In this document: positions 24,211-31,825 of the stretch, piece after piece
Position numbering within the stretch: the first letter of the stretch is position 1
Layout of the letters: each line of letters begins with the position of its first letter
Origin: an uncultured Methylococcaceae bacterium
GTDB taxonomy: Bacteria; Pseudomonadota; Gammaproteobacteria; Methylococcales; Methylococcaceae
Length of the DNA: 35,114 nt
Assembly: GCA_903934875.1 (NCBI GenBank)
Contig: CAIZPP010000226.1
Span: 1 to 35,114, forward strand
Direction: 5' to 3'
Notes under the pieces: model-generated
What the model was told of the DNA's origin: nothing
What the model saw: only the letters and a program-made list of their open reading frames with translations
The model's database searches: none
Position numbers and translations under genes: made by a program

Positions 24211-24447
24211 TTAGATGCTAGCGCCGCGTTTGCGGATGTCGCTCAACACGGCATCAATGCCTTTCTTGTCTATAGTGCGGAGTCCATGGCAGGATACGCG
24301 CAGGCTTATCCAGCGCTTCTCGCTCTCGACCCAGAAGCGGCGCTCGTGCAGATTTGGATTGAAAATTCTTTTGGTCTTGTTGTTAGCGTGCGAAACGTTA
24401 TTGCCTACAATACGTCGCTTGCCTGTTACCTGGCATTCTCTTGACAT
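24211..24447 (-). CDS. rpmB: 50S ribosomal protein L28
   Basis: This is a 78-aa protein starting [20 protein letters not shown], with the typical [18 protein letters not shown] centre and a basic C-terminus. The length is the same as E. coli L28. It is the first gene of the rpmB-rpmG operon, and a strong sigma-70 promoter lies directly upstream. Confidence 0.97.
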   Translation of the reverse strand: MSRECQVTGKRRIVGNNVSHANNKTKRIFNPNLHERRFWVESEKRWISLRVSCHGLRTIDKKGIDAVLSDIRKRGASI

Positions 24448-24496
24448 GGTTAACCTCAGGTTTAGTGCTGCCCAGCGGGGTTTGATTAAACCTCAC

Positions 24497-24526
24497 TTTA
24501 TAACTTATTTTGAGTTTTATTGTCAA
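24497..24526 (-). promoter_or_regulatory. rpmB-rpmG promoter
   Basis: The minus strand has a perfect -35 TTGACA (24521-24526), an 18-bp spacer and -10 TATAAA (24497-24502), about 50 bp upstream of the rpmB start. A near-consensus promoter fits a ribosomal protein operon. Confidence 0.8.
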
Positions 24527-24580
24527 GGACCGTAAGATATTAACTTTAATGGCTTCTGTGATTTTTTAGGAAAACAAAAT

Positions 24581-25537
24581 ATGAGTCTCAAACTTGGCGT
24601 CGTTATGGACCCCATCCGCGCCATCAACATCAAAAAAGACACTACGTTCGCCATGCTGTTGGAGTCCCAGGCGCGGGGCTATGAACTTTGGTACATGGAG
24701 CTAAACGACCTTTACCTGCGCGATGGCCGCACCCACGCCCGGATGAGGAAACTAGAAGTTGCCCGTGACCCATCGAACTGGTTTGCCTTTTTGGACGAAC
24801 GCGATGCGCCGCTGGAAGGATTGGATGTGGTGCTGATGCGCAAAGACCCGCCCTTCGACCAGGAATACATTTATGCCACTTATCTGTTGGAATGTGCCGA
24901 AAGCCGGGGATTGTGTGTGGTTAACAAGCCACGTTCGCTACGCGATGCCAACGAAAAATTGTTCACCGCTTGGTTTTCCCATTGTTGCGCTCCTACCCTG
25001 GTGGCACGGGAGGCCAGCCGGTTTAGGGCATTCCTGCACGAACAAGGCGAAATTGTGTTGAAGCCATTGGATGGCATGGGCGGGGTGTCGATTTTCCGAG
25101 TGGCTGAGCATGATCCCAACCTGAGCGTCATCTTGGAGACCATGACCCAGCACAACACCCGTTTTGTGATGGCGCAGCGGTATTTGCCGGAAATTGTGGA
25201 GGGTGACAAGCGCATCCTAGTGGTCAACGGCGAGGCGGTGCCCTATTGCCTGGCCCGCATTCCACAGCCGGGGGAAAGCCGGGGCAATTTGGCGGCAGGA
25301 GGGCGGGCCGAGGGACGCGAACTGACTGACCGTGACCGCTGGATCGTTGCCCAAGTGTCTCCAACGCTGCGTGAAAAAGGCTTGGTTTTCGTCGGACTGG
25401 ATGTCATCGGGGATTATTTGACCGAAGTGAATGTCACCAGTCCGACCTGCGTGCAAGAATTGGACAGGCAGTTCGGACTGAATATCAGCGCAATTTTGCT
25501 GGACCATGTGCAGTCTGTGGTCGGAGTTCGGACGTGA
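24581..25537 (+). CDS. gshB: Glutathione synthetase
   Basis: GshB joins gamma-glutamylcysteine and glycine to make glutathione in the cytoplasm. This 318-aa ATP-grasp enzyme has the prokaryotic GshB N-terminal domain (MDPIRAINIKKDTTFAMLLE and VLMRKDPPFDQEYIYATYLL). The ATP-grasp core follows: GEIVLKPLDGMGGVSIFR, YLPEIVEGDKRILVVNGE, and the Mg-binding E-V-N in YLTEVNVTSPTCVQEL. The length matches E. coli GshB. The gshB-tonB-yqgE order is common in gammaproteobacteria. Confidence 0.96.
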   Translation: MSLKLGVVMDPIRAINIKKDTTFAMLLESQARGYELWYMELNDLYLRDGRTHARMRKLEVARDPSNWFAFLDERDAPLEGLDVVLMRKDPPFDQEYIYATYLLECAESRGLCVVNKPRSLRDANEKLFTAWFSHCCAPTLVAREASRFRAFLHEQGEIVLKPLDGMGGVSIFRVAEHDPNLSVILETMTQHNTRFVMAQRYLPEIVEGDKRILVVNGEAVPYCLARIPQPGESRGNLAAGGRAEGRELTDRDRWIVAQVSPTLREKGLVFVGLDVIGDYLTEVNVTSPTCVQELDRQFGLNISAILLDHVQSVVGVRT

Positions 25538-25548
25538 CAGCTTGAGCC

Positions 25549-26571
25549 ATGAGTTTAGATTGGAAAAAACATGTCACACTGCTGGCCTCGCTGCTGGCCG
25601 CCAGTCTGTTACATGCCTTGTTGATTCTGGGCATCAGCTTCGAACGGCCTAAGCCCAAGCCTAGGGAAATCGAAAAAACCTTGGATATCGTGTTGGTCGT
25701 CAGCCCACCCCCACCGAAGCCTCCGGCGAGTGCGGAGTGGTTGGCGCCAGAACCCCAGCAAAGCAGCGCAGAGGCGGCAAAGGAGGCGGAACCCAGCCCT
25801 GCGCCAAACGTAATGCCGGAAAAAATCGAGCCGAAACCGGCTCCACCGGCCCCGCGCAGGGTCAAGCAACAGCCATTGCGTCCACCGCCCAAGCCAATGG
25901 AGGAGGAGTCCTCAGAACCTGTGCCTGAGGAAAAGCCAGCAGCCGAGGAGGAAAAGCCGGTTCCCGACGAAAAGCCCGCTGCGGAGGAAACCACCGTACC
26001 GGAAGAGGAGCCGCCTGTTATCGAAAGCAAGCCCAAACCAGTATTGCGGCAGGCTAAGTCGGAGAAAAAAGTTTTGGCTAGCGGTAACAAAAAAGACTCT
26101 CTTGTGTCAGAAAACGAACCGCACCGCTTGTCCGCCGACTTGCTGAGCCAGCAGATTGCCGATGTGACCCTGGAATTCAACAAGACACGGGAAGACCAGG
26201 CAAAACAACAGAGGATGGTTTACATTAACGCAGTGACTGCCCACAAGTATAATGCTGCCGCTTATGAGTCCGCTTGGCAGGAAAAAGTCGAACGGATAGG
26301 CAACCTGAACTATCCCGAAGAGGCGCGCAAGGGCAACCTCAGCGGCAGCTTATTGCTGGCCGTGGCCGTCAATAGGGATGGGAGCATCTATAGCATCCAG
26401 GTGCGGCAGTCCTCGGGCGAGCCGGTGCTGGATCAGGCAGCGCAACAGATCGTCAGAATGGCGGCACCGTTCGCGGCATTTCCTAAGAAGTTACAAGAGG
26501 AGGCCGATATATTGGTGATTACCCGCACATGGCGTTTTTCAGCCGATAATCGCGTCGAAACTGGCCAATAA
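25549..26571 (+). CDS. tonB: TonB-family energy transducer
   Basis: This 340-aa protein has one N-terminal transmembrane helix (about residues 9-28). A long Pro/Glu/Lys-rich periplasmic spacer (about 45-185) with repeated EEKP/DEKP units follows. The C-terminal TonB domain (about 235-335) contains YPEEARKGNLSGSLLLAVAV, the usual Y-P-x-x-A-R-x-x-x-x-x-G-x motif. TonB proteins transmit proton-motive force via ExbBD to outer-membrane receptors. No exbB/exbD gene lies nearby. This version, next to gshB and yqgE, belongs to the orphan group found at that locus, whose receptor is unknown. It begins 11 bp after gshB. Confidence 0.88.
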   Translation: MSLDWKKHVTLLASLLAASLLHALLILGISFERPKPKPREIEKTLDIVLVVSPPPPKPPASAEWLAPEPQQSSAEAAKEAEPSPAPNVMPEKIEPKPAPPAPRRVKQQPLRPPPKPMEEESSEPVPEEKPAAEEEKPVPDEKPAAEETTVPEEEPPVIESKPKPVLRQAKSEKKVLASGNKKDSLVSENEPHRLSADLLSQQIADVTLEFNKTREDQAKQQRMVYINAVTAHKYNAAAYESAWQEKVERIGNLNYPEEARKGNLSGSLLLAVAVNRDGSIYSIQVRQSSGEPVLDQAAQQIVRMAAPFAAFPKKLQEEADILVITRTWRFSADNRVETGQ

Positions 26572-26619
26572 GTCTTTTTGGGCTTGCAGGCTTTGGCCTC
26601 TAGGCAGATACTAATCAAC

Positions 26620-27186
26620 ATGATCGAACAAACAGATAATTTAACCAATCATTTCCTGATCGCCATGCCGGGCATGGCCGATCCGTTTTTCGCCAAAACG
26701 GTGACCTACCTGTGCCAGCACACGCGTGACGGCGCTTTGGGGATCATCATCAACCGTCCGTCCGAGTTGACGCTAGGCGATATTTTTCAACAGATGAATA
26801 TTGACATCGGCGAATCCGAGGTAGGCAGGGTGCCGATTTATTTTGGCGGGCCGGTGCAACCCGAGCGCGGTTTTGTCTTGCATGAACCCTGCGGGCATTG
26901 GGATTCCACACTGCAAGTGGCCCCCAGCATCTCCCTGACCACCTCGCGGGATATCCTTGAAGCCATCAGCGTCGGCAAAGGCCCGCGTAAAACCTTGGTG
27001 GCTTTGGGCTACGCCGGTTGGGGGCAAGGGCAGTTGGAGCGCGAAATGGTGGATAACGCCTGGCTTAGCGCACCCGGCGACCCGTCCATCCTGTTTGACG
27101 TGGCTTCCGCCTCGCGCTGGAAATCGGCGGCTGAACTGATGGGCATAGACATATCGCTGCTGACCTCGCAGGCGGGGCATGGGTGA
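26620..27186 (+). CDS. yqgE: YqgE/AlgH family protein
   Basis: This is a 188-aa UPF0301 protein. I choose ATG 26620, where the family N-terminus starts (MIEQTDNLTNHFLIAMPGMA). Conserved segments include DPFFAKTVTYLCQH, GALGIIINRPSELTLGDIF, YFGGPVQPERGFVLH and ALGYAGWGQGQLE. AlgH was linked to alginate control in Pseudomonas, but the biochemical role is unsettled. The gene normally precedes yqgF (ruvX). Here a hairpin and an Rpn-type nuclease gene follow instead. Confidence 0.95.
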   Translation: MIEQTDNLTNHFLIAMPGMADPFFAKTVTYLCQHTRDGALGIIINRPSELTLGDIFQQMNIDIGESEVGRVPIYFGGPVQPERGFVLHEPCGHWDSTLQVAPSISLTTSRDILEAISVGKGPRKTLVALGYAGWGQGQLEREMVDNAWLSAPGDPSILFDVASASRWKSAAELMGIDISLLTSQAGHG

Positions 27187-27187
27187 A

Positions 27188-27217
27188 CATTCCCCCACGC
27201 TAGCGTGGGGGGAATGT
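27188..27217. repeat. Palindromic hairpin after yqgE
   Basis: ACATTCCCCCACGC and GCGTGGGGGGAATGT form a near-perfect hairpin 2 bp after the yqgE stop. There is no clear T run, so it may stabilise the mRNA 3' end rather than terminate. Confidence 0.6.
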
Positions 27218-27287
27218 ATTATCGGACAATGAACGGAGACTTCCATAAGCATCGGCAAAACGATTGGCTCCAACGGCCAGATTTCAC

Positions 27288-28136
27288 ATGAAACACCGCA
27301 TAGACCCCAAAATAGATTGCGTATTCAAAGCCCTTCTTGGTGCGGAGGAAAACCGCAACTTGCTCGTCCATTTCCTTAACGCAGTATTGGCTGATGATTT
27401 ACATGCGCCGATAGCCGAAGCGGAAATACTCAACCCGTACAACGACAAGGAGTTTCTGGATGATAAATTGAGCGTGGTGGATGTCAAAGCCAAAGACAGC
27501 GAGGGGCGGCTTTATCAGATTGAAATCCAATTGCTGACCTACCGCCATTTGCCGGAGCGCAGGGTTTATACCTGGTGCGACATTATCAGCCAGCAATTGC
27601 AAAGCGGCAATGATTACAGCCTGTTAAGACCGGTTTACAGTATATGGCTGTTGGCGGAAAACCTGCTACCGGATGAGGAGGAATACGCCCATGAATACAC
27701 ACTGCGTGACCGGCTAGGGCGAACTTTGGGCAACCTTGGCGGCATCCATTTGCTGGAACTGAAAAAGTTTACGGCGGAACGGGTCGAAACCGAGGAGCAG
27801 CGCTGGCTGAAGTTTTTCAAAGACGGTGAGTACTTGGACGACACGGCGCTACCGGACTGGATGAACACTGAAGAAATGAGGCAAGCCATGAACACCTTGA
27901 AACTGTTTTCCGAGAAAGAACGCGACTATCACGCCTATCAAGCACGGCAAAACTATTTGCGCGAACAGCGCACGATTCAAGTGGAAATTGAGCAGATGCA
28001 ACAGGAGTTGGAGCGTGAACAAACGGAAAAACAAGCCGCTTTGCAGCGTGAACAAGCTGCCTTGCAGGAAAAGCAATCCATGCAGGCGGAAATTGAATGG
28101 CTCAAGGCACTGCTGGCCCAAGTGGATCGAACCTAA
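27288..28136 (+). CDS. Rpn-family (PD-(D/E)XK) recombination-promoting nuclease/putative transposase
   Basis: This 282-aa protein belongs to the Rpn/PDDEXK_2 group, whose members promote RecA-independent recombination by DNA cleavage. It starts at ATG 27288 with the family opening MKHRIDPKIDCVFKALLGAE. The nuclease core is the D in SVVDVKAKD followed by the E-x-Q strand YQIEIQLLTYRHLPERR. The C-terminal 80 residues are a Glu/Gln-rich coiled coil with repeated EQxxLQxEQ units. The stop codon TAA lies inside the 5-bp target duplication of the next MITE. The gene probably moved into the yqgE-yqgF gap. Confidence 0.85.
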   Translation: MKHRIDPKIDCVFKALLGAEENRNLLVHFLNAVLADDLHAPIAEAEILNPYNDKEFLDDKLSVVDVKAKDSEGRLYQIEIQLLTYRHLPERRVYTWCDIISQQLQSGNDYSLLRPVYSIWLLAENLLPDEEEYAHEYTLRDRLGRTLGNLGGIHLLELKKFTAERVETEEQRWLKFFKDGEYLDDTALPDWMNTEEMRQAMNTLKLFSEKERDYHAYQARQNYLREQRTIQVEIEQMQQELEREQTEKQAALQREQAALQEKQSMQAEIEWLKALLAQVDRT

Positions 28137-28138
28137 TA

Positions 28139-28267
28139 ACTGATGTTACGCACAGGGCCCTGTGCTGTTATCTGCAAAGGATCGCCGATGTGCGAATTCG
28201 TTTTGGAGTGTCAAGGCTTGCCTTGACAGGCAAAGCGAGCTTTGCCACTCCAATGCGTAACATCAGC
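28139..28267. repeat. Family A MITE, 129 bp, with 5-bp target duplication TAATA
   Basis: The ends are ACTGATGTTACGCA and TGCGTAACATCAGC. TAATA flanks both sides (28134-28138 and 28268-28272). The interior includes CAGGGCCCTGTGCTG and an AAGGCTTGCCTTGAC palindrome. The left 80 bp are almost identical to the copy at 34964. Insertion duplicated the stop codon of the Rpn gene. Confidence 0.85.
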
Positions 28268-28306
28268 TAATAACGAAGTATTATCCTAGAAAAAGCAGTT
28301 ACCCCC

Positions 28307-28419
28307 CAGCGATTCCTGGTCTATTGATTTATAATGGGTTTTAGCGCATTATTATAGTGCGCATAAATATATTATTTATATTATTCAATCTATTACAAAA
28401 TTCAGGCCGGGAATCGCTG
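28307..28419. repeat. Family D MITE, 113 bp, with perfect 9-bp target duplication
   Basis: The inverted ends CAGCGATTCCTGG and CCGGGAATCGCTG differ at one position. GTTACCCCC flanks both sides (28298-28306 and 28420-28428). The interior is very AT-rich and non-coding. No relative is seen elsewhere in the window. Confidence 0.75.
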
Positions 28420-28470
28420 GTTACCCCCTTATTTGATATGATAACGCGGTAAGGCGCATTTTGGTAGGGA

Positions 28471-28541
28471 GCAATAGCGGCTTGCCGCGTATTGCGCCGA
28501 ATGCAAGGCTTATCATGCGGCGCAATACGCTCCGCTATTGC
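28471..28541. repeat. Palindromic repeat, GCAATAGCGG type (family H)
   Basis: GCAATAGCGG with CCGCGTATTGCGCCG (28471-28501) is mirrored by CGGCGCAATACG and CCGCTATTGC (to 28541). A related inverted copy lies at 28862-28922. Nothing coding is evident around it. Confidence 0.6.
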
Positions 28542-28645
28542 GCCATACGCGGGCTGCGAAGCGTATCATTCGCGATCTATGCGCCTCCTTCGTCGGCACA
28601 TCCTACGGACTCATCGTTATACACAAGTCACGACTAGCCAAAAAT

Positions 28646-28832
28646 GCCGTCATTCCAGCAGGGATGCAGGAATCCAGTGCCATGGACGGTAACTTATCAG
28701 TTGCCTAAACGCCCATTCAGAAGGTCTTTACCCGTCAGCATTACGACTTTGGGTACAGCATGGACACTTATCGTAGCCCCATCTTGCCATCCTTGGACGC
28801 TGGATTCCGGCATCCATGACCGGAATGACGGC
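28646..28832. repeat. 187-bp inverted-repeat element (family G, GTCATTCC ends)
   Basis: The ends GCCGTCATTCC and GGAATGACGGC are perfect inverted repeats. Sub-palindromes GGAATCCAG and CTGGATTCC lie just inside. It resembles family C in size and design but differs in sequence. A degenerate relative may lie at 3335-3462, where CTGGATGC and CTGCTGGAATGAC can be seen. Confidence 0.6.
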
Positions 28833-28861
28833 GTTCTATTGAATATCGGCACTTGTCTATA

Positions 28862-28922
28862 GCGTATTGCGCCGCATGAATAGACTTCTCATTCGGCGCA
28901 ATACGCGGCAAACCGCTGTTGC
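28862..28922. repeat. Second copy of the GCAATAGCGG-type palindrome
   Basis: GCGTATTGCGCCGCATGAA (28862-28880) faces CATTCGGCGCAATACGCGGC (28890-28909), followed by AAACCGCTGTTGCG. It is an inverted relative of 28471-28541. Confidence 0.55.
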
Positions 28923-29078
28923 GCCCTTGATCTAGGCTGGGTGTCTGGCTGACTAACGCCGATCCGTTATCTTATCCTACACGGTTTACCCGTGAAACTA
29001 CGGAGATATTTCCGTAATTTCCACGATGGTTTATTGATCTGTATGCCGCTACTCTATACCTGCCTTATCGAGTTACTT

Positions 29079-29092
29079 ACTGACGTTACGCA
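29079..29092. repeat. Degenerate end of a family A MITE
   Basis: ACTGACGTTACGCA differs by one base from the family A terminus. No matching right end is seen, so this is a solo or interrupted end immediately left of the hairpin and intron-like segment. Confidence 0.5.
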
Positions 29093-29118
29093 GTCATCGC
29101 TAGAGGATGGCAACTTGT

Positions 29119-29176
29119 GGAGTGCGGCGACTCGTCGCCGCTGGACGCAAAAGGCGGCGACGAGTCGCCGCACTCC
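29119..29176. repeat. Perfect 23-bp stem hairpin
   Basis: The arms at 29119-29141 and 29154-29176 (GGAGTGCGGCGACTCGTCGC type) are perfectly complementary around a 12-nt loop. The right arm ends exactly where the intron-like GTGCGCCC begins. Confidence 0.75.
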
Positions 29177-29410
29177 GTGCGCCCGTGATGGCGTACACAT
29201 AGTACGGTGAGAGTCCGTATCGGGGCAAGCCATAAAACCCGTAGCCGAAGGTAACTGCGTCGCTGTGAGGCGGGGTGGAGAGCAACCGTAGGCGAACTGG
29301 CAGTCCGCAGGATAACGAACTCGATTCGGCGGGGTAATGACGGCGAGCCCCGGAGTGACGGCGAAGCCTGGAAAATCACCGGACACGTTGGGCCTACAAA
29401 TAGCCCCATG
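29177..29410 (+). mobile_element. Probable group II intron 5' fragment (domain I only)
   Basis: The segment begins GTGCGCCCGTGATGGCG, matching the GUGYG 5' end of bacterial group II introns. It continues with ACGGTGAGAGTCCGTAT, GTAGCCGAAGGTAACTG and CAACCGTAGGCGAACTGGCA, the kind of short structured blocks found in domain I. I find no intron-encoded reverse transcriptase and no domain V hairpin, so only a remnant is present. The call rests on the 5' consensus and recalled domain I style, not on a folded model. The minus-strand reading frame over it is not a credible gene. Confidence 0.45.
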
Positions 29411-29743
29411 CCCATCCCCTATTATGCGGTGCACCGCATATTGAGCTGAATGCAAAGTTTAATCATCCGGGAATAAGCTCGCTTAGCAGTCCTTTATGGC
29501 TTATTTTTCTGTGTTCATAGGGTGCTACTGCCACATAGCCAAAAACGCCCGCCATTTTGCTTGTTTTAAGCCTTATTGGAAGGTGATGGGGTTGTTGTCA
29601 AGCAGCCTTACGGCTGGCATCAATACGGATGGCAATGCTTATGACAGAAAACCTGCACCTGTCAATTTGGGGCCTGCAAGCTTGGTGCTAGGCGTTGAAA
29701 CGGGTTCAGGTTTGGACAATTTGGCTGGCGCTTCTGGTTTTGC
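29411..29743. other. Intergenic stretch without a convincing gene
   Basis: A 99-codon plus-strand frame (29496-29795) crosses this region, but it runs through the terminator at 29744-29768, has no ribosome site and resembles no family. It could be a decayed gene or the 3' part of an untranslated transcript ending at that terminator. I see nothing else here. Confidence 0.4.
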
Positions 29744-29768
29744 AAAAGCCGCTCATGCGGCTTTTTTT
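29744..29768 (+). terminator. Intrinsic terminator beside the origin
   Basis: AAAAGCCGC and GCGGCTTTT form a 9-bp stem with a TCAT loop and a run of seven T. It stops plus-strand transcription just before the AT-rich region and iterons. It may insulate the origin from read-through. Confidence 0.85.
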
Positions 29769-29774
29769 GACGCC

Positions 29775-29870
29775 ATAAAGATTAAAGAAGATTAATATTA
29801 AGAAGGATAAAAGAATAAGAGGCCAAAAAGCTTAAAATTCAATTTATCTTTCAATCAGTTGAAAAAATGA
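29775..29870. other. AT-rich, DNA-unwinding-element-like segment
   Basis: About 95 bp of very AT-rich DNA directly adjoins the first iteron. It contains two direct AAGATTAA copies 10 bp apart (29778-29785 and 29788-29795) and further A/T runs, as in the duplex-unwinding part of bacterial origins. Function is inferred from position and composition. Confidence 0.5.
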
Positions 29871-29900
29871 CTCGCCACCTATTCCTCTAGGGTAGGTGAC

Positions 29901-29909
29901 TTATCCACA
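29901..29909 (+). promoter_or_regulatory. DnaA box
   Basis: TTATCCACA, a perfect consensus DnaA box, lies 10 bp after the first iteron. Confidence 0.75.
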
Positions 29910-30066
29910 GGCTAAAGCGTGTCGAAAAAACGACTCGCCACCTATTCCTCTAGGAAATCAGACCACTCGCCACCTATTCCTCTAGGAAAATTGCCCACTC
30001 GCCACCTATTCCTCTAGGGTACCCCCTGATTTTTCGGCAAAATGAAGCGAAAGAATCATGCCATTC

Positions 30067-30075
30067 TGTGGATAA
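30067..30075 (-). promoter_or_regulatory. DnaA box, opposite orientation
   Basis: TGTGGATAA is the exact complement of TTATCCACA. It lies 10 bp before iteron 5, so the two perfect boxes face each other across iterons 2-4. Confidence 0.75.
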
Positions 30076-30579
30076 CTCCTTGCCGCCACCTATTCCTCTA
30101 GGGTACCGCCACCTATTCCTCTAGGGTCGGCTGCATTGACCCAGAACACTCTATCACGTCGCTGCCACACAGAACGGTATCCGCGCTTTTATTGTATCTG
30201 TATGATTATAGGTGGTTACTTTTAGCTTCTTTGGATATGCCACCTATTCCTCTAGGGTGTTTGAGCATTTTTACGCCGCTTTGACTCGCCACCTATTCCT
30301 CTAGGGTGGTCGGGACGGTTTTTGCCTTAAATTTTGACTCGCCACCTATTCCTCTAGGGTGTTTTTGGGCTAGGATTGTGCCTGGTTTCCGCCGATTACT
30401 AACAGGAATGGAAGGCAAAATCCTGTTTTAATCCCTCTCCCCTTGTATAAGCCGCTTGTGTCGATACTTATAATGCGTGGAGAAACTAAGTTAGGGTTCG
30501 ACATGCCACCTATTCCTCTAGGGTCGGTGGATATTGAGAGTCCGTCACCAGTGTCTGCCTGCCAGGCGGCCACTCCAGT

Positions 30580-31740
30580 TTAAGCTTGGCTGGGTTCGCC
30601 AAGCTCAGGTTCGTCCCCGCTTTTGTTGTCGCCGGAGGCCAGTTTTTCCTGCGCGAGGGTTTTTCTCTTGTTGGCTGATTTTGCTTCCTTGATGAATTCC
30701 AACGACGGTGTCAAGGAGTAGACGACATCCAATATTTTCCTGCGCGCACCGCTGGTGACATGGCGCTGGAAGTCCATGATGATGTTTTTCTCTTTAAGTT
30801 CGCTCATCACTTGGTCCAGTGCGGCGATACCGGCCCTTTCCCTGCCATAGTTAATCATGAAGCTATCCCGTTTGATGGTCGAATAGCGAATTTCAAACGG
30901 TGTCATCAGCGATGCAAACGTGTATTTGATGACGAGTTGGCGGTGGACCCAGCGTCCAAGCTGGGTGCTCATGCTCAGCAGCTTGTCCAGGTCGAACTGG
31001 CGGTAGGTGGCTTCGATGATGCTTTTTGTGACTAGGGGATGGAATTCGACCATCCATTGGCTGTAGGGATCGGCTTGCAGATCCTCCCTGGACACCGAAA
31101 CCATGTCGGGAAGATAGTTCGACACGCGGGTTCCCTCGTTTCCCTTGCCATCTAATGACTTGATTTCGATGGATGATTTTGCCATGATTTCAAGCGAGCG
31201 CTTTATTTCGCCGATGGAGCGGGAATGTCCCCGCTTTTTCAATTCGGATTGAATTTGGTAAAGCGAGAAATACACGCCGACTTTGGAGTTTGCCGTGTCG
31301 TGAAACCCCTGTAGCCGCTCGGCCGCTATTTTTCGCAGTATATCCTCGACCAATTCCTCGTTTGCGCTCGGATAATAGTCAAGGACTTGGCCGTCGCTTT
31401 CCCTGATCCGCGCTGGTTGGATTACTGCCCGAAAAGCCAGCCCACGGTACTTGAACTTGATTTCAAGAAGCCCTAAAAAACCATCCGAAGTCCGGCGTTT
31501 GTTCATCTCCAGTTGCGATATCGAGTATCTAGGCACACTATCCCATAGGTCTATCGCATTGGAAAGCTTGTCTTTTTCACCGACATTGCAGAGGAATGTC
31601 TGAAATAGATCAAGCTGATCAGTGCTAAATATTCCAGGTGGCAAATGGGGGTCTAGCGTTTGCGCCTGCTCCTTGACAGGGACTAGGCTGTCGCCTGGAA
31701 GTGTGGATGGTTGTGGGTTGGCGGGACTATTCTTTGACAT
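30580..31740 (-). CDS. Plasmid-type replication initiator (winged-helix Rep)
   Basis: This 386-aa protein resembles iteron-binding Rep proteins with two winged-helix domains. A flexible Pro-rich N-terminus (about 1-45) is followed by a first domain (about 55-205) with SLYQIQSELKKRGHSRSIGE, a helix-turn-helix-like segment. A second domain (about 225-345) contains LSMSTQLGRWVHRQLVIKYT and a YGRERAGIAALDQVMSELKE helix. A charged tail ends the protein. Rep of this type binds iterons and loads helicase together with DnaA. The gene is intact and ends 58 bp from the last iteron, so the origin lies downstream of rep, as in IncFII-like and some other plasmids. No parAB, mob or toxin genes accompany it. 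The exact Rep family is not certain. Confidence 0.8.
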   Translation of the reverse strand: MSKNSPANPQPSTLPGDSLVPVKEQAQTLDPHLPPGIFSTDQLDLFQTFLCNVGEKDKLSNAIDLWDSVPRYSISQLEMNKRRTSDGFLGLLEIKFKYRGLAFRAVIQPARIRESDGQVLDYYPSANEELVEDILRKIAAERLQGFHDTANSKVGVYFSLYQIQSELKKRGHSRSIGEIKRSLEIMAKSSIEIKSLDGKGNEGTRVSNYLPDMVSVSREDLQADPYSQWMVEFHPLVTKSIIEATYRQFDLDKLLSMSTQLGRWVHRQLVIKYTFASLMTPFEIRYSTIKRDSFMINYGRERAGIAALDQVMSELKEKNIIMDFQRHVTSGARRKILDVVYSLTPSLEFIKEAKSANKRKTLAQEKLASGDNKSGDEPELGEPSQA

Positions 31741-31807
31741 AAAAGTAAGTGTTGCTGGACGGGGGGGATCGTTTCATGGCTAACAGCATAGCGCAAAAAG
31801 GCAAATT

Positions 31808-31825
31808 GATGGCAATTAAGCCATC
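31808..31825. promoter_or_regulatory. Possible operator upstream of rep
   Basis: GATGGC-AATTAA-GCCATC is a perfect dyad 68 bp upstream of the rep start. A weak TTGCCA ... TATGCT promoter can be drawn on the minus strand, with its -35 box inside the dyad. Autorepression through such dyads is common for Rep genes, but this is inferred. No iteron occurs here. Confidence 0.35.

Larger units (their letters stand above)
29874..30522 (+). repeat. Ten-copy iteron array of a plasmid-type origin
   Basis: The 18-bp core GCCACCTATTCCTCTAGG occurs ten times with no mismatch, all in one orientation, starting at 29874, 29937, 29969, 30001, 30085, 30108, 30239, 30288, 30341 and 30505. Eight copies continue GGT; copies 2 and 3 continue AAA. 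Six are preceded by ACTC. Spacings are 63, 32, 32, 84, 23, 131, 49, 53 and 164 bp, several close to whole helical turns. Identical cores in diverged flanks mean binding-site selection. The Rep gene next door points towards the array. Confidence 0.9.

Noticed and set aside
29054-29455. 133-codon minus-strand frame
   Set aside because: It lies antisense to the group II intron-like segment and across a perfect hairpin, and has no ribosome site or family resemblance. I treat it as an artefact of structured RNA sequence.
29496-29795. 99-codon plus-strand frame
   Set aside because: It runs through a strong terminator, has no Shine-Dalgarno and matches no family. It is kept only as a note on the intergenic region.
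29874-30522. Repeat array considered as a CRISPR array
   Set aside because: The repeat is only 18 bp, the gaps range from 5 to about 146 bp, and there are no cas genes. An adjacent Rep gene and DnaA boxes explain it as iterons.
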